A stretch of 23,153 bases of DNA, taken from contig JBNGIS010020547.1 of the NCBI GenBank assembly GCA_049999725.1, positions 48,789-71,941 on the forward strand. The letters are read 5' to 3'. Source of the stretch: Haplomitrium mnioides (taxonomy: Eukaryota > Marchantiophyta > Haplomitriopsida > Calobryales). Made by a program: the position numbers and the translations under genes. The notes under the pieces are model-generated. The model had not been told where the DNA came from, ran no database searches, and worked only from the letters and a program-made list of their open reading frames with translations. Position 1 is the first letter of the stretch. Each line of letters starts with the position of its first letter. Positions 1-6,990 of the stretch are shown in pieces.

Positions 1-92
1 GGACACTCCTCCTCAGCGATGACTCTCTTAGGTAACTCCCCTTAACATAAAAAAAATCTCTGCATACTACTCATCAAATCAAACAGCAACCT

Positions 93-104
93 GCTCTGAT
101 ACCA
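93..104 (-). other. Primer-binding site of element C (initiator-Met tRNA)
   Basis: The minus strand reads TGGTATCAGAGC directly after the LTR terminus. This is the standard plant LTR-retrotransposon site complementary to the 3' end of initiator methionine tRNA, where minus-strand DNA synthesis is primed. It fixes both the orientation of the element and the LTR boundary at position 105. Confidence 0.85.
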
Positions 105-311
105 TGTTAGATTTAGAGGCAGAGCATGAAATCACATATGCACACAGCAATGCAAGAATGTACTTCACTATACGGCAGGAGCGCCAACAAATACAGAGGG
201 GAAGAGAGAGCATGAATGTGCATCTCAAGCAGCCCCATATATATACACACCTAAGCTAACTGGCCTAACATAACTGTGCGCTAACTAAGGTGGTTGCCAA
301 GTTAACTAACA
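105..311 (-). repeat. 207-bp LTR of element C
   Basis: On the plus strand the segment starts TGTTAG and ends CTAACA, a perfect 6-bp terminal inverted repeat with the canonical TG...CA ends. A TATA-like run (minus GTATATATATG, 236-246) sits inside as expected for a U3/R boundary. The initiator-Met primer site follows immediately on the element's 3' side. The flanking five bases GTTAG (312-316) would be one copy of the target duplication, but the partner is outside the window. Confidence 0.78.
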
Positions 312-439
312 GTTAGAGCTCGAAATCTCAATAATGTCAAATTGAGCAAGCTCAATATGGATTTGTTGCTCCAATTGCTTCTTGACAAGAGTTCAAAAAA
401 GTGGTGAATTAAAGATTTAGGGTTTTGAATGCTTCAAAA
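312..439. other. Unassigned stretch between element C and the gag relic
   Basis: About 130 bases with no recognisable reading frame, repeat or RNA. Its position directly upstream of the Gag relic suggests decayed leader or N-terminal gag of element A, but nothing in the bases themselves proves it. Confidence 0.35.
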
Positions 440-890
440 GTGGCAAGAGATTGATTGAGAGAATCAAAGCAACTTGGTACGATGAGGAGCTATGTCACAT
501 AATTTCATAATATCATTATGAAAATTCCTTATATGGGCAAAGAAGAAGCTTTAGATCGCTTTGTTTGAGAATTGAAGTCTTGTACGAGAATGGAAGTGAC
601 AATGAGATAGCCCTCTCAACTAGAAGAAGCAATGTGCATGGGTGAATGATATGACTCACTACTAACAACAACTAAAGTTAGGCTATACCCATAATAAGCT
701 TTGTAAAATTTTTGTGTATCATTAAATGAGGTTGTACCTATGGAGATTGATGCAGCACAAAGAGTGGCAGACATCGTTGTAGAACATGAGAGTCTATGCT
801 AAAGTGGAGGATGTTTTTATTGTCAACAACTTGGTAATATGATTGCAAATTTCCCACGTAGCCAAGGTCAACCACTCACGCTTGTTTAAG
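440..890 (+). pseudogene. Gag (capsid to zinc knuckle) relic of gypsy A
   Basis: One frame around 518-700 gives a string typical of the retrotransposon Gag domain, including IPYMGKEEALDRFV followed by ELKSCTRMEV and LEEAM. These correspond to the conserved 'F..GL....R' and 'tleeA...Aery' parts of Ty3 Gag. Several in-frame stops interrupt it. Further on (about 736-860) lies MEIDAAQR and then a degenerate CCHC knuckle, CFYCQQLGNMIANFP: both first cysteines are kept, while the His and last Cys are Met and Phe. The N-terminal third is absent or unrecognisable beside the LTR of C. Non-functional; family assignment is by motif only. Confidence 0.72.
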
Positions 891-1026
891 CACCCATTAT
901 TGAAGAAGAAAATGAGAGAAATAACATACCTTAGTAAAAATAGTTGAGCAGTTTGCTGAGAGCTTGATTAGTTCCAATGGAATTAAAAGTTGGATAAGAA
1001 TTTGAAGCACTTTGTTTCATCTAGAT

Positions 1027-1031
1027 GGTAT
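1027..1031. repeat. Target-site duplication of element B, left copy (GGTAT)
   Basis: The five bases immediately outside the low-coordinate end of B read GGTAT and match GGTCT at 4105-4109 on the other side at four of five positions. Retroviral-type integrases leave 5-bp duplications. Reading A through this site continues into its protease in frame, which supports a simple insertion. Confidence 0.75.
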
Positions 1032-1119
1032 TGTAAAAAATCTTGACTAACAAGTAGCACATCAATATACTCTTGTGCAAAGAAGATAAGCTCAACAAGA
1101 AAGGAAAGGAAAAGAGAGT
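1032..1119 (-). repeat. Truncated 3' LTR of element B (U5 end only)
   Basis: This stretch matches 3658-3748 closely: both start TGTAAAAA and share TAGCACATCAATATACTC and AAGATAAGCTCAACAAG. Homology stops near 1119-1123, where chromodomain coding sequence begins on the minus strand. In element orientation only the U5 terminus remains; U3, R, the heat-shock-like cluster and the polypurine tract were lost in the deletion that fused the chromodomain to U5. Confidence 0.82.
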
Positions 1120-2350
1120 GACTTGCCTACACCTATGGTTGAACTTGCACTTCTTGAAAATGCGTTCCACCTCATATTTTGTATGACCATCCACCATCTC
1201 AGGTAAAGGTGGAAATTAATATTGATTGGTAAACTGAGAGGAACAAGGCACGTAGCGGCGAAGAAGCGAAACATGAAAATTTGGATGAAGTTTCATATGG
1301 GCTGGTAAATGAAACTTATAACCCATAGCTCCAAAGTGTTGAGAGATAGAGAAATCCCTAATGAAACGTGCACTGACCTTACGAACACCAAGCATAAGTA
1401 AGTGATTAGTAAACAAACACACTTTGTCGCCCATAGCAAATGTCTCGTGCTGATGATGAGCATTAGCATATTGCTTCTGACAATTTTGCGCAATCACAAG
1501 CTTGTCACAAGCAAGATGGACTACACGATGGATTTGTTGCACAAAATATTGAGTGGCTTCAACTTTAAATGGCATGCTAGGTTGTGAACCCATGGTGATT
1601 AAACTTGTCGGTGTTAAAGGGTGTTTGCCATAGGTAAAGAAGAAAAGAGTGGCCTTAGTTGAAGCATTGATAGAGTTGTTGTAGGAAAACTCTACCAATA
1701 GTAGTAACAGATCCCACTCCTCTTGCTCATTTGAAGGCGCAAAACATATCTTCAATATTATGATTTGCGCGCTTTGTTTGTCCATCTGATTTGAGATAAT
1801 ATACGGTAGATATGGCTAATTTAATCTTGAAACATGAAAATATGCTCTTCTAATACATACTTGTGAACTGAGTACCTCAATTTGAAATGAGTGTTGAGGA
1901 GAGACCATGCTGAGAAATTTTTGCCTCCAAATATAGTTGTGCCAACTCAAGAGCTGTTATCATCTTGGTAGTGGCTCAAATATGGATCATCTTGCTCAAC
2001 TTATCAACAAAAACTACCACAAAATCATGCCCTTTGGAAGTAGTTGGAAGTTCACATACCAAATCCAAGCTCACATGTTCCCATTGTTGATTGGGAATAG
2101 GAAAAGGTTGTAGAAGCCCCACAAGCTTTTGATTACTCGCCTTGTTCTATTGACATGCAAGACAACTTTGTACATACACCTCTATATACTTAGTCATATT
2201 TGGTCAATAGTAAGATTGTTGTAGTAACTCAAGTGTTTTTGCTATGTCCATATGTCCTGCCACATCCATATCATTGACTTCTTAGAGCACAATGGTGCAA
2301 AGTGAGGCGTCTTGAGGCACCCAAAGTCTTCTATTCTGGAAGAGTACACT
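1119..2350 (-). pseudogene. Integrase relic of gypsy B with truncated chromodomain
   Basis: Minus-strand frames show, in order, a zinc-binding N-terminus (GHMDIAKTLELLQQSYY, then SCLACQ), the core beginning with first catalytic Asp in WEHVSLDLVCELP, the HGL...LIS block, DGQT plus IEDM with the catalytic Glu, and the C-terminal segment with MGDKVCLFT and HPNFHVSLLRRYVP. The second catalytic Asp codon is now Asn and the following Arg is a stop (LISN*GTQFTS). The longest open piece is 1785-1216 (189 aa). The protein ends in YEVERIF, the start of a chromodomain, which runs into LTR sequence at about 1119. In life this enzyme would insert element cDNA and the chromodomain would steer it to marked chromatin; here it is dead. 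Confidence 0.85.
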
Positions 2351-2479
2351 TCAAACCTCATGGAAGTCCTTCTTGCCTTTTGTGGCCTAAATCTCCAAAT
2401 CATGTCGAGTGACTTCAACAAGTTGTTGCCACCACTCGTGTTGAGGTAAAACCATTGAAACTTGATTAGGATAAGGTAT

Positions 2480-3560
2480 ACATAACAAAGGATTTGCTAA
2501 TTGATTTTTACCTTCCACATATACAAACTTAATATGGTATTTTTTACGCCACTCCGCTCAACAAACTTGGCGTTTTGATAGATCATTTTATGTCTCCAAA
2601 TAGATCAAAAGCTTGTGATCAGTCTCTACAATAAACTCCTTATCACCCAAGTACTGTTTCCAATGTTTGGTGGCAAGTACGATGGCCAACTCTTCTTGCT
2701 CTGTGCAGTTTGCAGCTTCTTTTAGAGAAAATTGCAGGATGCCATCCATCTTCCCATTCTTGGAGGAAAACTCCACCAACAGCAACCGTTGAGGCATTTA
2801 CTGCAATCTTGACAAGCCTAGTTGGATCACGCCACTTGAGGATATGTGCATGAAGCAATGCATCCTTCAAGGTTTGGAAGGCTAACTCCACTCAAGATCT
2901 CCATTTCCAATGTACATATTTCCCAATCAACTCAGTCAAAGCATGCATAATGTGTGCAAATTCTATCACAAAACGTTGATAAAAACTTGTCAAACCAAAA
3001 AATCTATGTAATTGGGTAACATCCTCAAGAGTTATCCACCATTGAGTTGTGCCAACTTTATCTTGCATCATTTGCATCCCTTGAGCACTAACACAATAGC
3101 AGAGATAATCTACCTCAAATCTTCCAAATTTGCACTTGGAAGGTTTTGCATCTTGCAAGACCTGCAATACTTGCCGCAAGTGCTTCTGATGCTCAACAAG
3201 ACTTTGGCTATAAATCAAAATATCATCAAGAAAAACAATGACAAACTTGTCAAGAAATGGGCAAAAAAATATCATTCATTAACCCCATGAATGTGGCAAG
3301 AGCATTGGTCAACTCAAATGACATCATAAGATACTCGAAGTGGCAATAATGACTTTGAAAGGTTGTTTTGGGAACATCTTCATCTGCCATCCGTATTTGT
3401 TGATAGCCACTACACAAACCCAGTTTGGTGAAGAATTTAGCTCCGTGAATTCTTGAATTCCTTTAATATTCTATGAAACTCCTTTGGAACTGAGGGGTCT
3501 ATGTTTATGCTCACCATAGTCTTCTCCATAGCTCAAATTAACCCCAAAAATAAGAGATCC
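2480..3560 (-). pseudogene. Reverse transcriptase and RNase H relic of gypsy B
   Basis: Minus-strand reading begins with a pre-RT linker (VPKEFHRILKEFK, about 3500). It then jumps over the missing RT fingers to HGAKFFTKLGL and continues through LTNALATFM to the catalytic FLDD in FVIVFLDDILIYSQ (3275-2892 frame), FFGLTSFYQRF and the thumb. RNase H follows in another frame: ASTVAVGGVFLQEWEDGWHP, then EQEELAIVLATKHWKQYL and TDHKLLIYLET (about 2810-2588), ending near FVYVEGKNQLANPL. A T-run near 3267 and a shift near 2750 break the frame. Family usual length is about 450-500 aa for both domains; perhaps four fifths is present. Non-functional. Confidence 0.87.
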
Positions 3561-3644
3561 CTTGGATTGATGGCTTTAGTGCTTATAACAAAGAGTGGTA
3601 GACTCCGCCCACTTGATCAGATATGATCTCACAAGCAAAACCTC
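3561..3644 (-). other. Leader of element B
   Basis: Minus-strand sequence between the primer site and the first recognisable pol residues. No gag or protease similarity is visible, so the deletion that removed those genes joins leader directly to the pre-RT linker somewhere around 3540-3560. The plus strand has no credible gene here. Confidence 0.5.
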
Positions 3645-3656
3645 GCTCTGACACCA
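3645..3656 (-). other. Primer-binding site of element B (variant initiator-Met type)
   Basis: The minus strand reads TGGTGTCAGAGC one base after the LTR end. It differs from the standard TGGTATCAGAGC at one base (A to G at the fifth position). It establishes the minus orientation and that 3658-4104 is the 5' LTR. The change may be old family variation or decay. Confidence 0.8.
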
Positions 3657-3809
3657 TTGTAAAAACTCTTGGCTGACTAATAGCACATCAATATACTCTT
3701 GTGCAAAGAAGATAAGCTCAACAAGAAAGGAACAGAAAAGAGAGAAGAGAAAGAAATTTCTTACAAGACTCTCCAAACTCCAAAATAAGAGAGAAGAGCC
3801 AAGCCCTCT

Positions 3810-3818
3810 CTATTTATA
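3810..3818 (-). promoter_or_regulatory. TATA box of the B LTR promoter
   Basis: The minus strand reads TATAAATAG, a near-ideal plant TATA box, inside the LTR and upstream of a pyrimidine-rich leader. Transcription would start about 30 bases further on, near 3780. It would drive element B leftwards. The heat-shock-like cluster lies 90-230 bases upstream of it, a normal enhancer distance. Confidence 0.75.
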
Positions 3819-3879
3819 CTTCATTTACAAGACTTCACTAAGAAGTGACCTTAGTTCTTAGAAACCTTCCTTGATGTCA

Positions 3880-4047
3880 TTCTAGAATACACTATGCTTC
3901 CGACGCTTTCTAGAAGCTTCTCTTCTAGAACCTTCTTTCTTCATCTAGAAGCATCTCTAGTCTTCTCAAGCCTTCTAGAAGGTTCTCTAAGCTTCTTCTT
4001 CTCTTACCTTCTGGAAGCTTCTCAAAGCTTCTTCTTCTAGAAACTTC
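3880..4047 (-). promoter_or_regulatory. Cluster of heat-shock-element matches in the B LTR U3
   Basis: Five blocks fit the three-unit heat shock element TTCnnGAAnnTTC exactly: TTCTAGAAGCTTC (3908-3920), TTCTAGAACCTTC (3923-3935), TTCTAGAAGGTTC (3973-3985), TTCTGGAAGCTTC (4009-4021) and TTCTAGAAACTTC (4035-4047). A two-unit TTCTAGAA lies at 3880-3887, and a degenerate ATCTAGAAGCATC at 3943-3955. Such sites bind trimeric heat shock transcription factors; the Arabidopsis copia element ONSEN is activated by heat through similar LTR sites. Here the element is Ty3/gypsy. Matches are seen directly; heat response is inference. The cluster could in part be a decayed tandem repeat of TTCTAGAAGC. Confidence 0.75.
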
Positions 4048-4104
4048 TTCTTTGCTAACCAACTTTAGCAATAACTAGATCTAGATGTTCCTTCAAGTTT
4101 AACA

Positions 4105-4109
4105 GGTCT
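4105..4109. repeat. Target-site duplication of element B, right copy (GGTCT)
   Basis: Pairs with GGTAT at 1027-1031 (one mismatch). It directly follows the CA end of the B LTR and directly precedes the resumed protease frame of element A. Confidence 0.75.
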
Positions 4110-4560
4110 CGTTAAAGTTATGATTGGTGAGCATTCTTTTAGAATGTTGGTAGATTGTAGAAGTTCTTAAATTTTCATGTCATTATGTTTTGCAAAGAAA
4201 ATCAAAGCCAAGACTTTGCCTATCAATGGAAGTTTTGTGGCTATAGCCGATGACAAAAAACATAAGGTTTTCAACTCACATAAGCCATTTCTTCTAAGAA
4301 TTGGCAAGGAGTGTGAGGAATCTATGGATTTTGTTATTGCACTTGTACAGTATAACATTATTTTGGGTTTGTCTTGGCTTGAACATTGAGCTGCTCAAGT
4401 TGATTGGGCAAAACAACATATTCAAGTTACTTTACAAGGAAAGCAATTTCTTTTGGGGCATTTGGCACCACTGGCGCAGAAGCCTAAATCAGTTTATCAT
4501 GATGTTTAAATGGAGCAAGAGTTGTCTATCTTTGCTATATGGATCAAACCTATTGTGGAC
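4105..4560 (+). pseudogene. Retropepsin (aspartic protease) region relic of gypsy A
   Basis: Plus-strand reading after the B insertion gives a Ty3-type protease: an N-terminal strand VKVMIGEHSFRMLVD, where LVD is followed by CRSS in place of the usual D-S/T-G-A/S active-site loop, so the Asp is kept but the Gly is lost. Then come AKKIKAKTLPINGSF and VQYNIILGLSWLEH, the conserved 'ILG..WL..H' end of the fold. The open piece is 4177-4389. An in-frame stop separates CRSS from the following segment. The enzyme would have cut the Gag-Pol polyprotein; this copy cannot. Confidence 0.75.
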
Positions 4561-4599
4561 TTGAATAAAGAGGGAGGGAAATATATATTGATCTCAATG

Positions 4600-5245
4600 A
4601 TTGATGATATTTTGAAGGAGTTTTCAAATGTATTTCCAGATGATTTGCCATAAGGGTTGCTAGAGGATTGTAGAATGCCTTTTTTGATTGAGTTGATACC
4701 ATGAAGTACGTCTTATAATCAACCTATATACCGGTTATCACCACAAGAGTTGAAAGAGCTTCGCAAGACTTTGACAGATCTTCTTAAGATCATTTAGCAT
4801 AGTACTTTGCTTTGGAGAGCACTAGTTATCTTTGTACCAAAGAAAGATGGTGGATTTCGTCTTTGTATAGATTATCATAGTTTGAATAATCAAACAGTAA
4901 AGAATGATTATCATTTACCATGTATTGATGATTTGTTTGATCAATTGAGTAGTGCACATTCTTTTCTAGCTGGATCTTTGAAGTGGTAATTGGCAGGTTT
5001 CTATCAAGCCAAGTGATATGTCAAAGACAATTTTTTACACAAGGTATAGACATTTTAAGTGGAAGTTCATTACATTTGGTCTTGTTGATGCTTTGGCTAT
5101 ATTCATGGGTCAAATGCATCAAATTTTTGATGGGTTATTGGATAAGTTAATTTTGTTGTTTTTAAATAACATTCTTATTTTTAGTAAAATTGAAGCTTAG
5201 CATTCTTTTCCATTTGAGATTGGAAAAAAATTACTTTGATATTGT
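4600..5245 (+). pseudogene. Reverse transcriptase relic of gypsy A (active site FLDD changed to FLNN)
   Basis: The reading begins with FSNVFPDDLP and LSPQELKELRKTL, passes [24 protein letters not shown] and [13 protein letters not shown], and continues with HFKWKFITFGL and the palm motif. At 5165-5170 the two catalytic aspartates are both Asn codons (AAT AAC), giving FLNNILIFSK. The fingers and palm are present; the thumb and RNase H are not. The frame ends around HLRLEKNYF near 5240, where sequence jumps to integrase. There are several stops, including one in place of the conserved Gly-Tyr after LKW. Catalytically dead. Confidence 0.87.
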
Positions 5246-6150
5246 CTTCTGTCATCATGGAATGCCCAATGTGTTAATATCTGATAGAGATTCATGTTTC
5301 ATAGCAAAGTTTTAGCGAGAGTTGTTCAAACTTTAAGGCACCTGACTCTCTATATATATTGCTTATCATCTTCAAATAAATGGGCAAACGGAGCATGCTA
5401 GTTGCACTGTGGAGAATTTACTTTGCACATTCATCAATGATTATCACACCGATTGGAATGGTTTCTTAACGGTTGTGGAGTTAGCCTACAACAACTCCAA
5501 ACAAGCAAGTATTGGGTTTTCTCCTTTCTTTCTTAATTTGGGTCAATAATCTCTTGTTCTTGATGGTTTGCTTTCTCTTTCTTCTTCCAATGTTCCAAGT
5601 ACTTTTACCTTTTTGTTTTGTTTGTCTTCTTCTTTGCAAGTTGCTCACAACTATCTTACTATTGCTCAACATCGGAAAAAACAATATGCCAATAGTTGTC
5701 ATCATGATTGCTCTTATGTTTTAGATGACCAAATTATGTTATCTACTCACAATCTTCCATTGTCTTTAGATACTCAAGTTTGTAAGTTATCTCTTGCTTG
5801 GATTGGTCATTTCTCGATTTCTCAGGTTATTTCTCCCATTGCTTATAAACTTGATCTTCTTATTTATATGAGAATTCATCTTATATTCTATGCCTCTAAA
5901 CTTAAGCCTTTTGTTCCCAGTCCATCTTCTTTTCCAAATTGTGTTTAACTTCTTCCTCTGGCTATTGTTCTTAATGATCATGAAGAATTTGAAGTTGATC
6001 GTATTTTGGCAAAAAGAGTTATCAAATGAGAGAGGTATCCACAAGTTCAATACAAGGTTTTGTGGAAAGGCTATCCACTTTAGGATGCTACTTAGGAACG
6101 TTCTTCAAATCTTGAAAATGTACACGATATTATTCAAATATTTGAAAGTT
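5245..6150 (+). pseudogene. Integrase core, C-terminal domain and chromodomain relic of gypsy A
   Basis: After the deletion joint the reading resumes at HHGMPNVLISDRDSCF (second catalytic Asp kept), then AYHLQINGQTEHASCTVENLLCTF (catalytic Glu kept), DWNGFLTVVELAYNNS and GFSPFFLNLG. The C-terminal segment includes AHNYLTIAQHRKKQYAN and HLIFYASKLKPFVP. A chromodomain follows at 5991-6147: EVDRILAKRV, then VQYKVLWKGYP and NLENVHDIIQIFE, with a stop replacing the conserved Trp after DAT. The zinc domain and first Asp are deleted. The chromodomain places A in the chromovirus group of Ty3/gypsy. Confidence 0.87.
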
Positions 6151-6260
6151 GTGGCAATAACAAGAACGTCATTGATTAGAAGGCAGAGATTATGTAATAA
6201 TACAAGTATAAGGTTATGCTATTCATAAGAAAATAGAGTGAAGGAAGTGGTTACCATAGA
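6151..6260. other. Gap after the A chromodomain
   Basis: No gene seen. A purine-rich run (6178-6188) followed by TGTAATAAT could be the polypurine tract and 3' LTR start of element A, but no matching 5' LTR exists in the window, so this remains a guess. Confidence 0.25.
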
Positions 6261-6351
6261 GGATCACTTTTAGGGTTGAGATAAGATTACTAACCTTCAA
6301 AGTCACTTTTAGAATTTTAGAGTTGAAATTAAAAGTGACTTCTAAGTGATC
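6261..6351. repeat. Nested inverted repeat, possible MITE fragment
   Basis: An inner perfect 12-bp inverted repeat, AAGTCACTTTTA (6300-6311) with TAAAAGTGACTT (6330-6341), encloses an 18-base loop. An outer pair GATCACTT (6262-6269) with AAGTGATC (6344-6351) encloses it. A third related motif, TCACTTTTAG, follows the outer left arm. The whole could fold into a two-step hairpin of about 90 bases. Such structures are common in miniature inverted-repeat transposable elements, but no clear target duplication was found. Confidence 0.5.
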
Positions 6352-6405
6352 TGTGAAGCTAGAGGCTTCGCCGGTTTCTCCTCATGTGACTTTGATGTTG
6401 AGTGC

Positions 6406-6841
6406 ACATTGAATATGAGAGGTGGGTTGAAGTGTGGCTGCAATCATCAATACACAACAAAATCTACAAAAGAAGAATACTCAATACAAAAATATTGTGG
6501 AAATACTCACTCTTTACTCCAAATGCTCTCACACAAAACACTCTTGCTCTCACCCTTCTAACTCTCAACACACTCCTCACTCTATGAAAGACTACTCCTC
6601 AAGTGTTTGCCCTCCAATGAGTCTTCAAAGTAGCTCCTCCAAGAGCTCCTCCAAGCGCTTCTCCAAAGGTCTCTCACAACTCTCAAATCTAAAATATCCA
6701 AATGAAAACCAAGTTCCAACTCAAGCTCCTCTCCTCCTCTTTATATACTAGTCTAGATAATTACAAGGAGTAAAACTAAATATTCTATCACCCTAGGTAA
6801 AGAATCCAAGGTGATTATCTCCCTAATTATTAAATCCTACA
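6406..6841 (-). repeat. LTR-like segment, possible solo LTR
   Basis: On the minus strand this begins TGTAGGATTTAATAATTAG, has a TATA box (TAGTATATAAA, 6750-6740), a purine-rich GAGAG-type transcribed part and a T/G-rich stretch resembling a polyadenylation region (about 6440-6500): the layout of a plant LTR. The five bases AGTGC occur at both edges (6401-6405 and 6842-6846), as a target duplication would. Against this, the inner end reads CAATGT rather than ending in CA, and no primer site follows. The plus-strand open frames here look like shadows. Boundaries are uncertain. Confidence 0.45.
6740..6750 (-). promoter_or_regulatory. TATA-like box in the LTR-like segment
   Basis: The minus strand reads TAGTATATAAA, about 90 bases from the proposed LTR start at 6841. 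It is the expected position for a U3 promoter. Only sequence match supports it. Confidence 0.45.
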
Positions 6842-6846
6842 AGTGC

Positions 6847-6985
6847 TCCTCAAGTATCTCCACCTTTTGTTTTCTTCTTCAAGAAGAAGCTTCTCATTTG
6901 GAGCTTATCTTGTCAAAGAATCTCAACAATTGGTCCAAGACTTTTCTACCTTGTATTTGTCCCTAAAAACAATTCCTATGATGAT
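6847..6985. other. Left half of the spacer split by element D
   Basis: Unique-looking sequence without a recognisable gene. It joins 11815-11990 when element D and one target copy are removed. A short palindromic run CTTCTTCAAGAAGAAG lies near 6878-6893. Nothing else can be supported. Confidence 0.4.
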
Positions 6986-6990
6986 ACTTC
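6986..6990. repeat. Target-site duplication of element D, left copy (ACTTC)
   Basis: ACTTC directly precedes the 5' LTR and is repeated exactly at 11810-11814 directly after the 3' LTR. A perfect 5-bp duplication of this kind shows that D is a complete, unrearranged insertion end to end. Confidence 0.92.

Larger units (their letters stand above)
1..311 (-). mobile_element. LTR retrotransposon 'C', 5' end only (LTR, primer site, start of leader)
   Basis: Read on the minus strand, this is the 5' end of an LTR retrotransposon: a short LTR (105-311), a tRNA primer site directly after it (93-104), and 92 bases of untranslated leader (1-92) that run off the window. No coding domain is visible, so the class cannot be fixed; the short LTR and initiator-Met primer site suit Ty1/copia or a miniature TRIM element. 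It abuts the gag relic of gypsy element A, so it probably inserted into A or truncated it. The other LTR and the second target-site copy lie outside the window. The LTR and primer site are seen directly; the class is inference. Confidence 0.75.
1032..4104 (-). mobile_element. Ty3/gypsy chromovirus 'B', nested inside A, internally deleted
   Basis: A minus-strand element bounded by a full 5' LTR (3658-4104) and a truncated 3' LTR (1032 to about 1119), flanked by GGTAT/GGTCT. After the 5' LTR come a primer site, about 90 bases of leader, RT, RNase H, integrase and the start of a chromodomain. Gag, protease and the RT fingers are gone. The last part of the chromodomain, the polypurine tract and the U3-R part of the 3' LTR are also deleted. 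The RT active-site string FLDD is still readable, but frameshifts and stops make the copy dead. It sits at the gag/protease junction of A in the opposite orientation. Confidence 0.85.
3658..4104 (-). repeat. Complete 5' LTR of element B (447 bp)
   Basis: Plus-strand ends are TGTAAAAA and TTTAACA, giving TGT...ACA termini on the element strand. The U5 end repeats at 1032-1119, the primer site abuts position 3658, and the target copy GGTCT follows 4104. Read on the minus strand, U3 runs from 4104 towards a TATA box at 3818-3810; the transcribed part after it is pyrimidine-rich. U3 contains a dense cluster of TTCTAGAA-based sites (3880-4047), listed separately. Confidence 0.88.
312..6190 (+). 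mobile_element. Ty3/gypsy chromovirus 'A', decayed, interrupted by element B
   Basis: Plus-strand relics appear in the Ty3/gypsy order gag (about 440-890), protease (4105-4450), reverse transcriptase (4600-5245), integrase core and chromodomain (5245-6150). The gag and protease parts are separated only by the nested element B (1032-4104), and the reading frame resumes right after B's target-site copy. RNase H, the RT thumb and the integrase zinc domain with its first catalytic Asp are missing at a deletion near 5245. In-frame stops are frequent. No LTR of A can be recognised. A purine run at about 6178-6188 followed by TGTAATAAT could mark a polypurine tract and 3' LTR start, but this is weak. 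The outer limits given are approximate. Confidence 0.8.

Noticed and set aside
1402-1587. Plus-strand frame opposite the B integrase
   Set aside because: Shadow of the minus-strand integrase; no similarity of its own.
3012-3290. 92-codon plus-strand frame opposite the B reverse transcriptase
   Set aside because: Antisense shadow of the RT relic.
3576-3776. Minus-strand 66-codon frame spanning LTR and leader of B
   Set aside because: It crosses the LTR/primer-site boundary and has no Gag signature; it is untranslated leader read by chance.
5481-6050. Lys-rich minus-strand frames opposite the A integrase
   Set aside because: Antisense to a well supported integrase and chromodomain; composition reflects T-rich sense codons.
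6346-6751. Overlapping plus-strand open frames in three frames
   Set aside because: They lie within the LTR-like segment, are low in complexity (Ser/Lys/Leu runs) and carry no domain signature.
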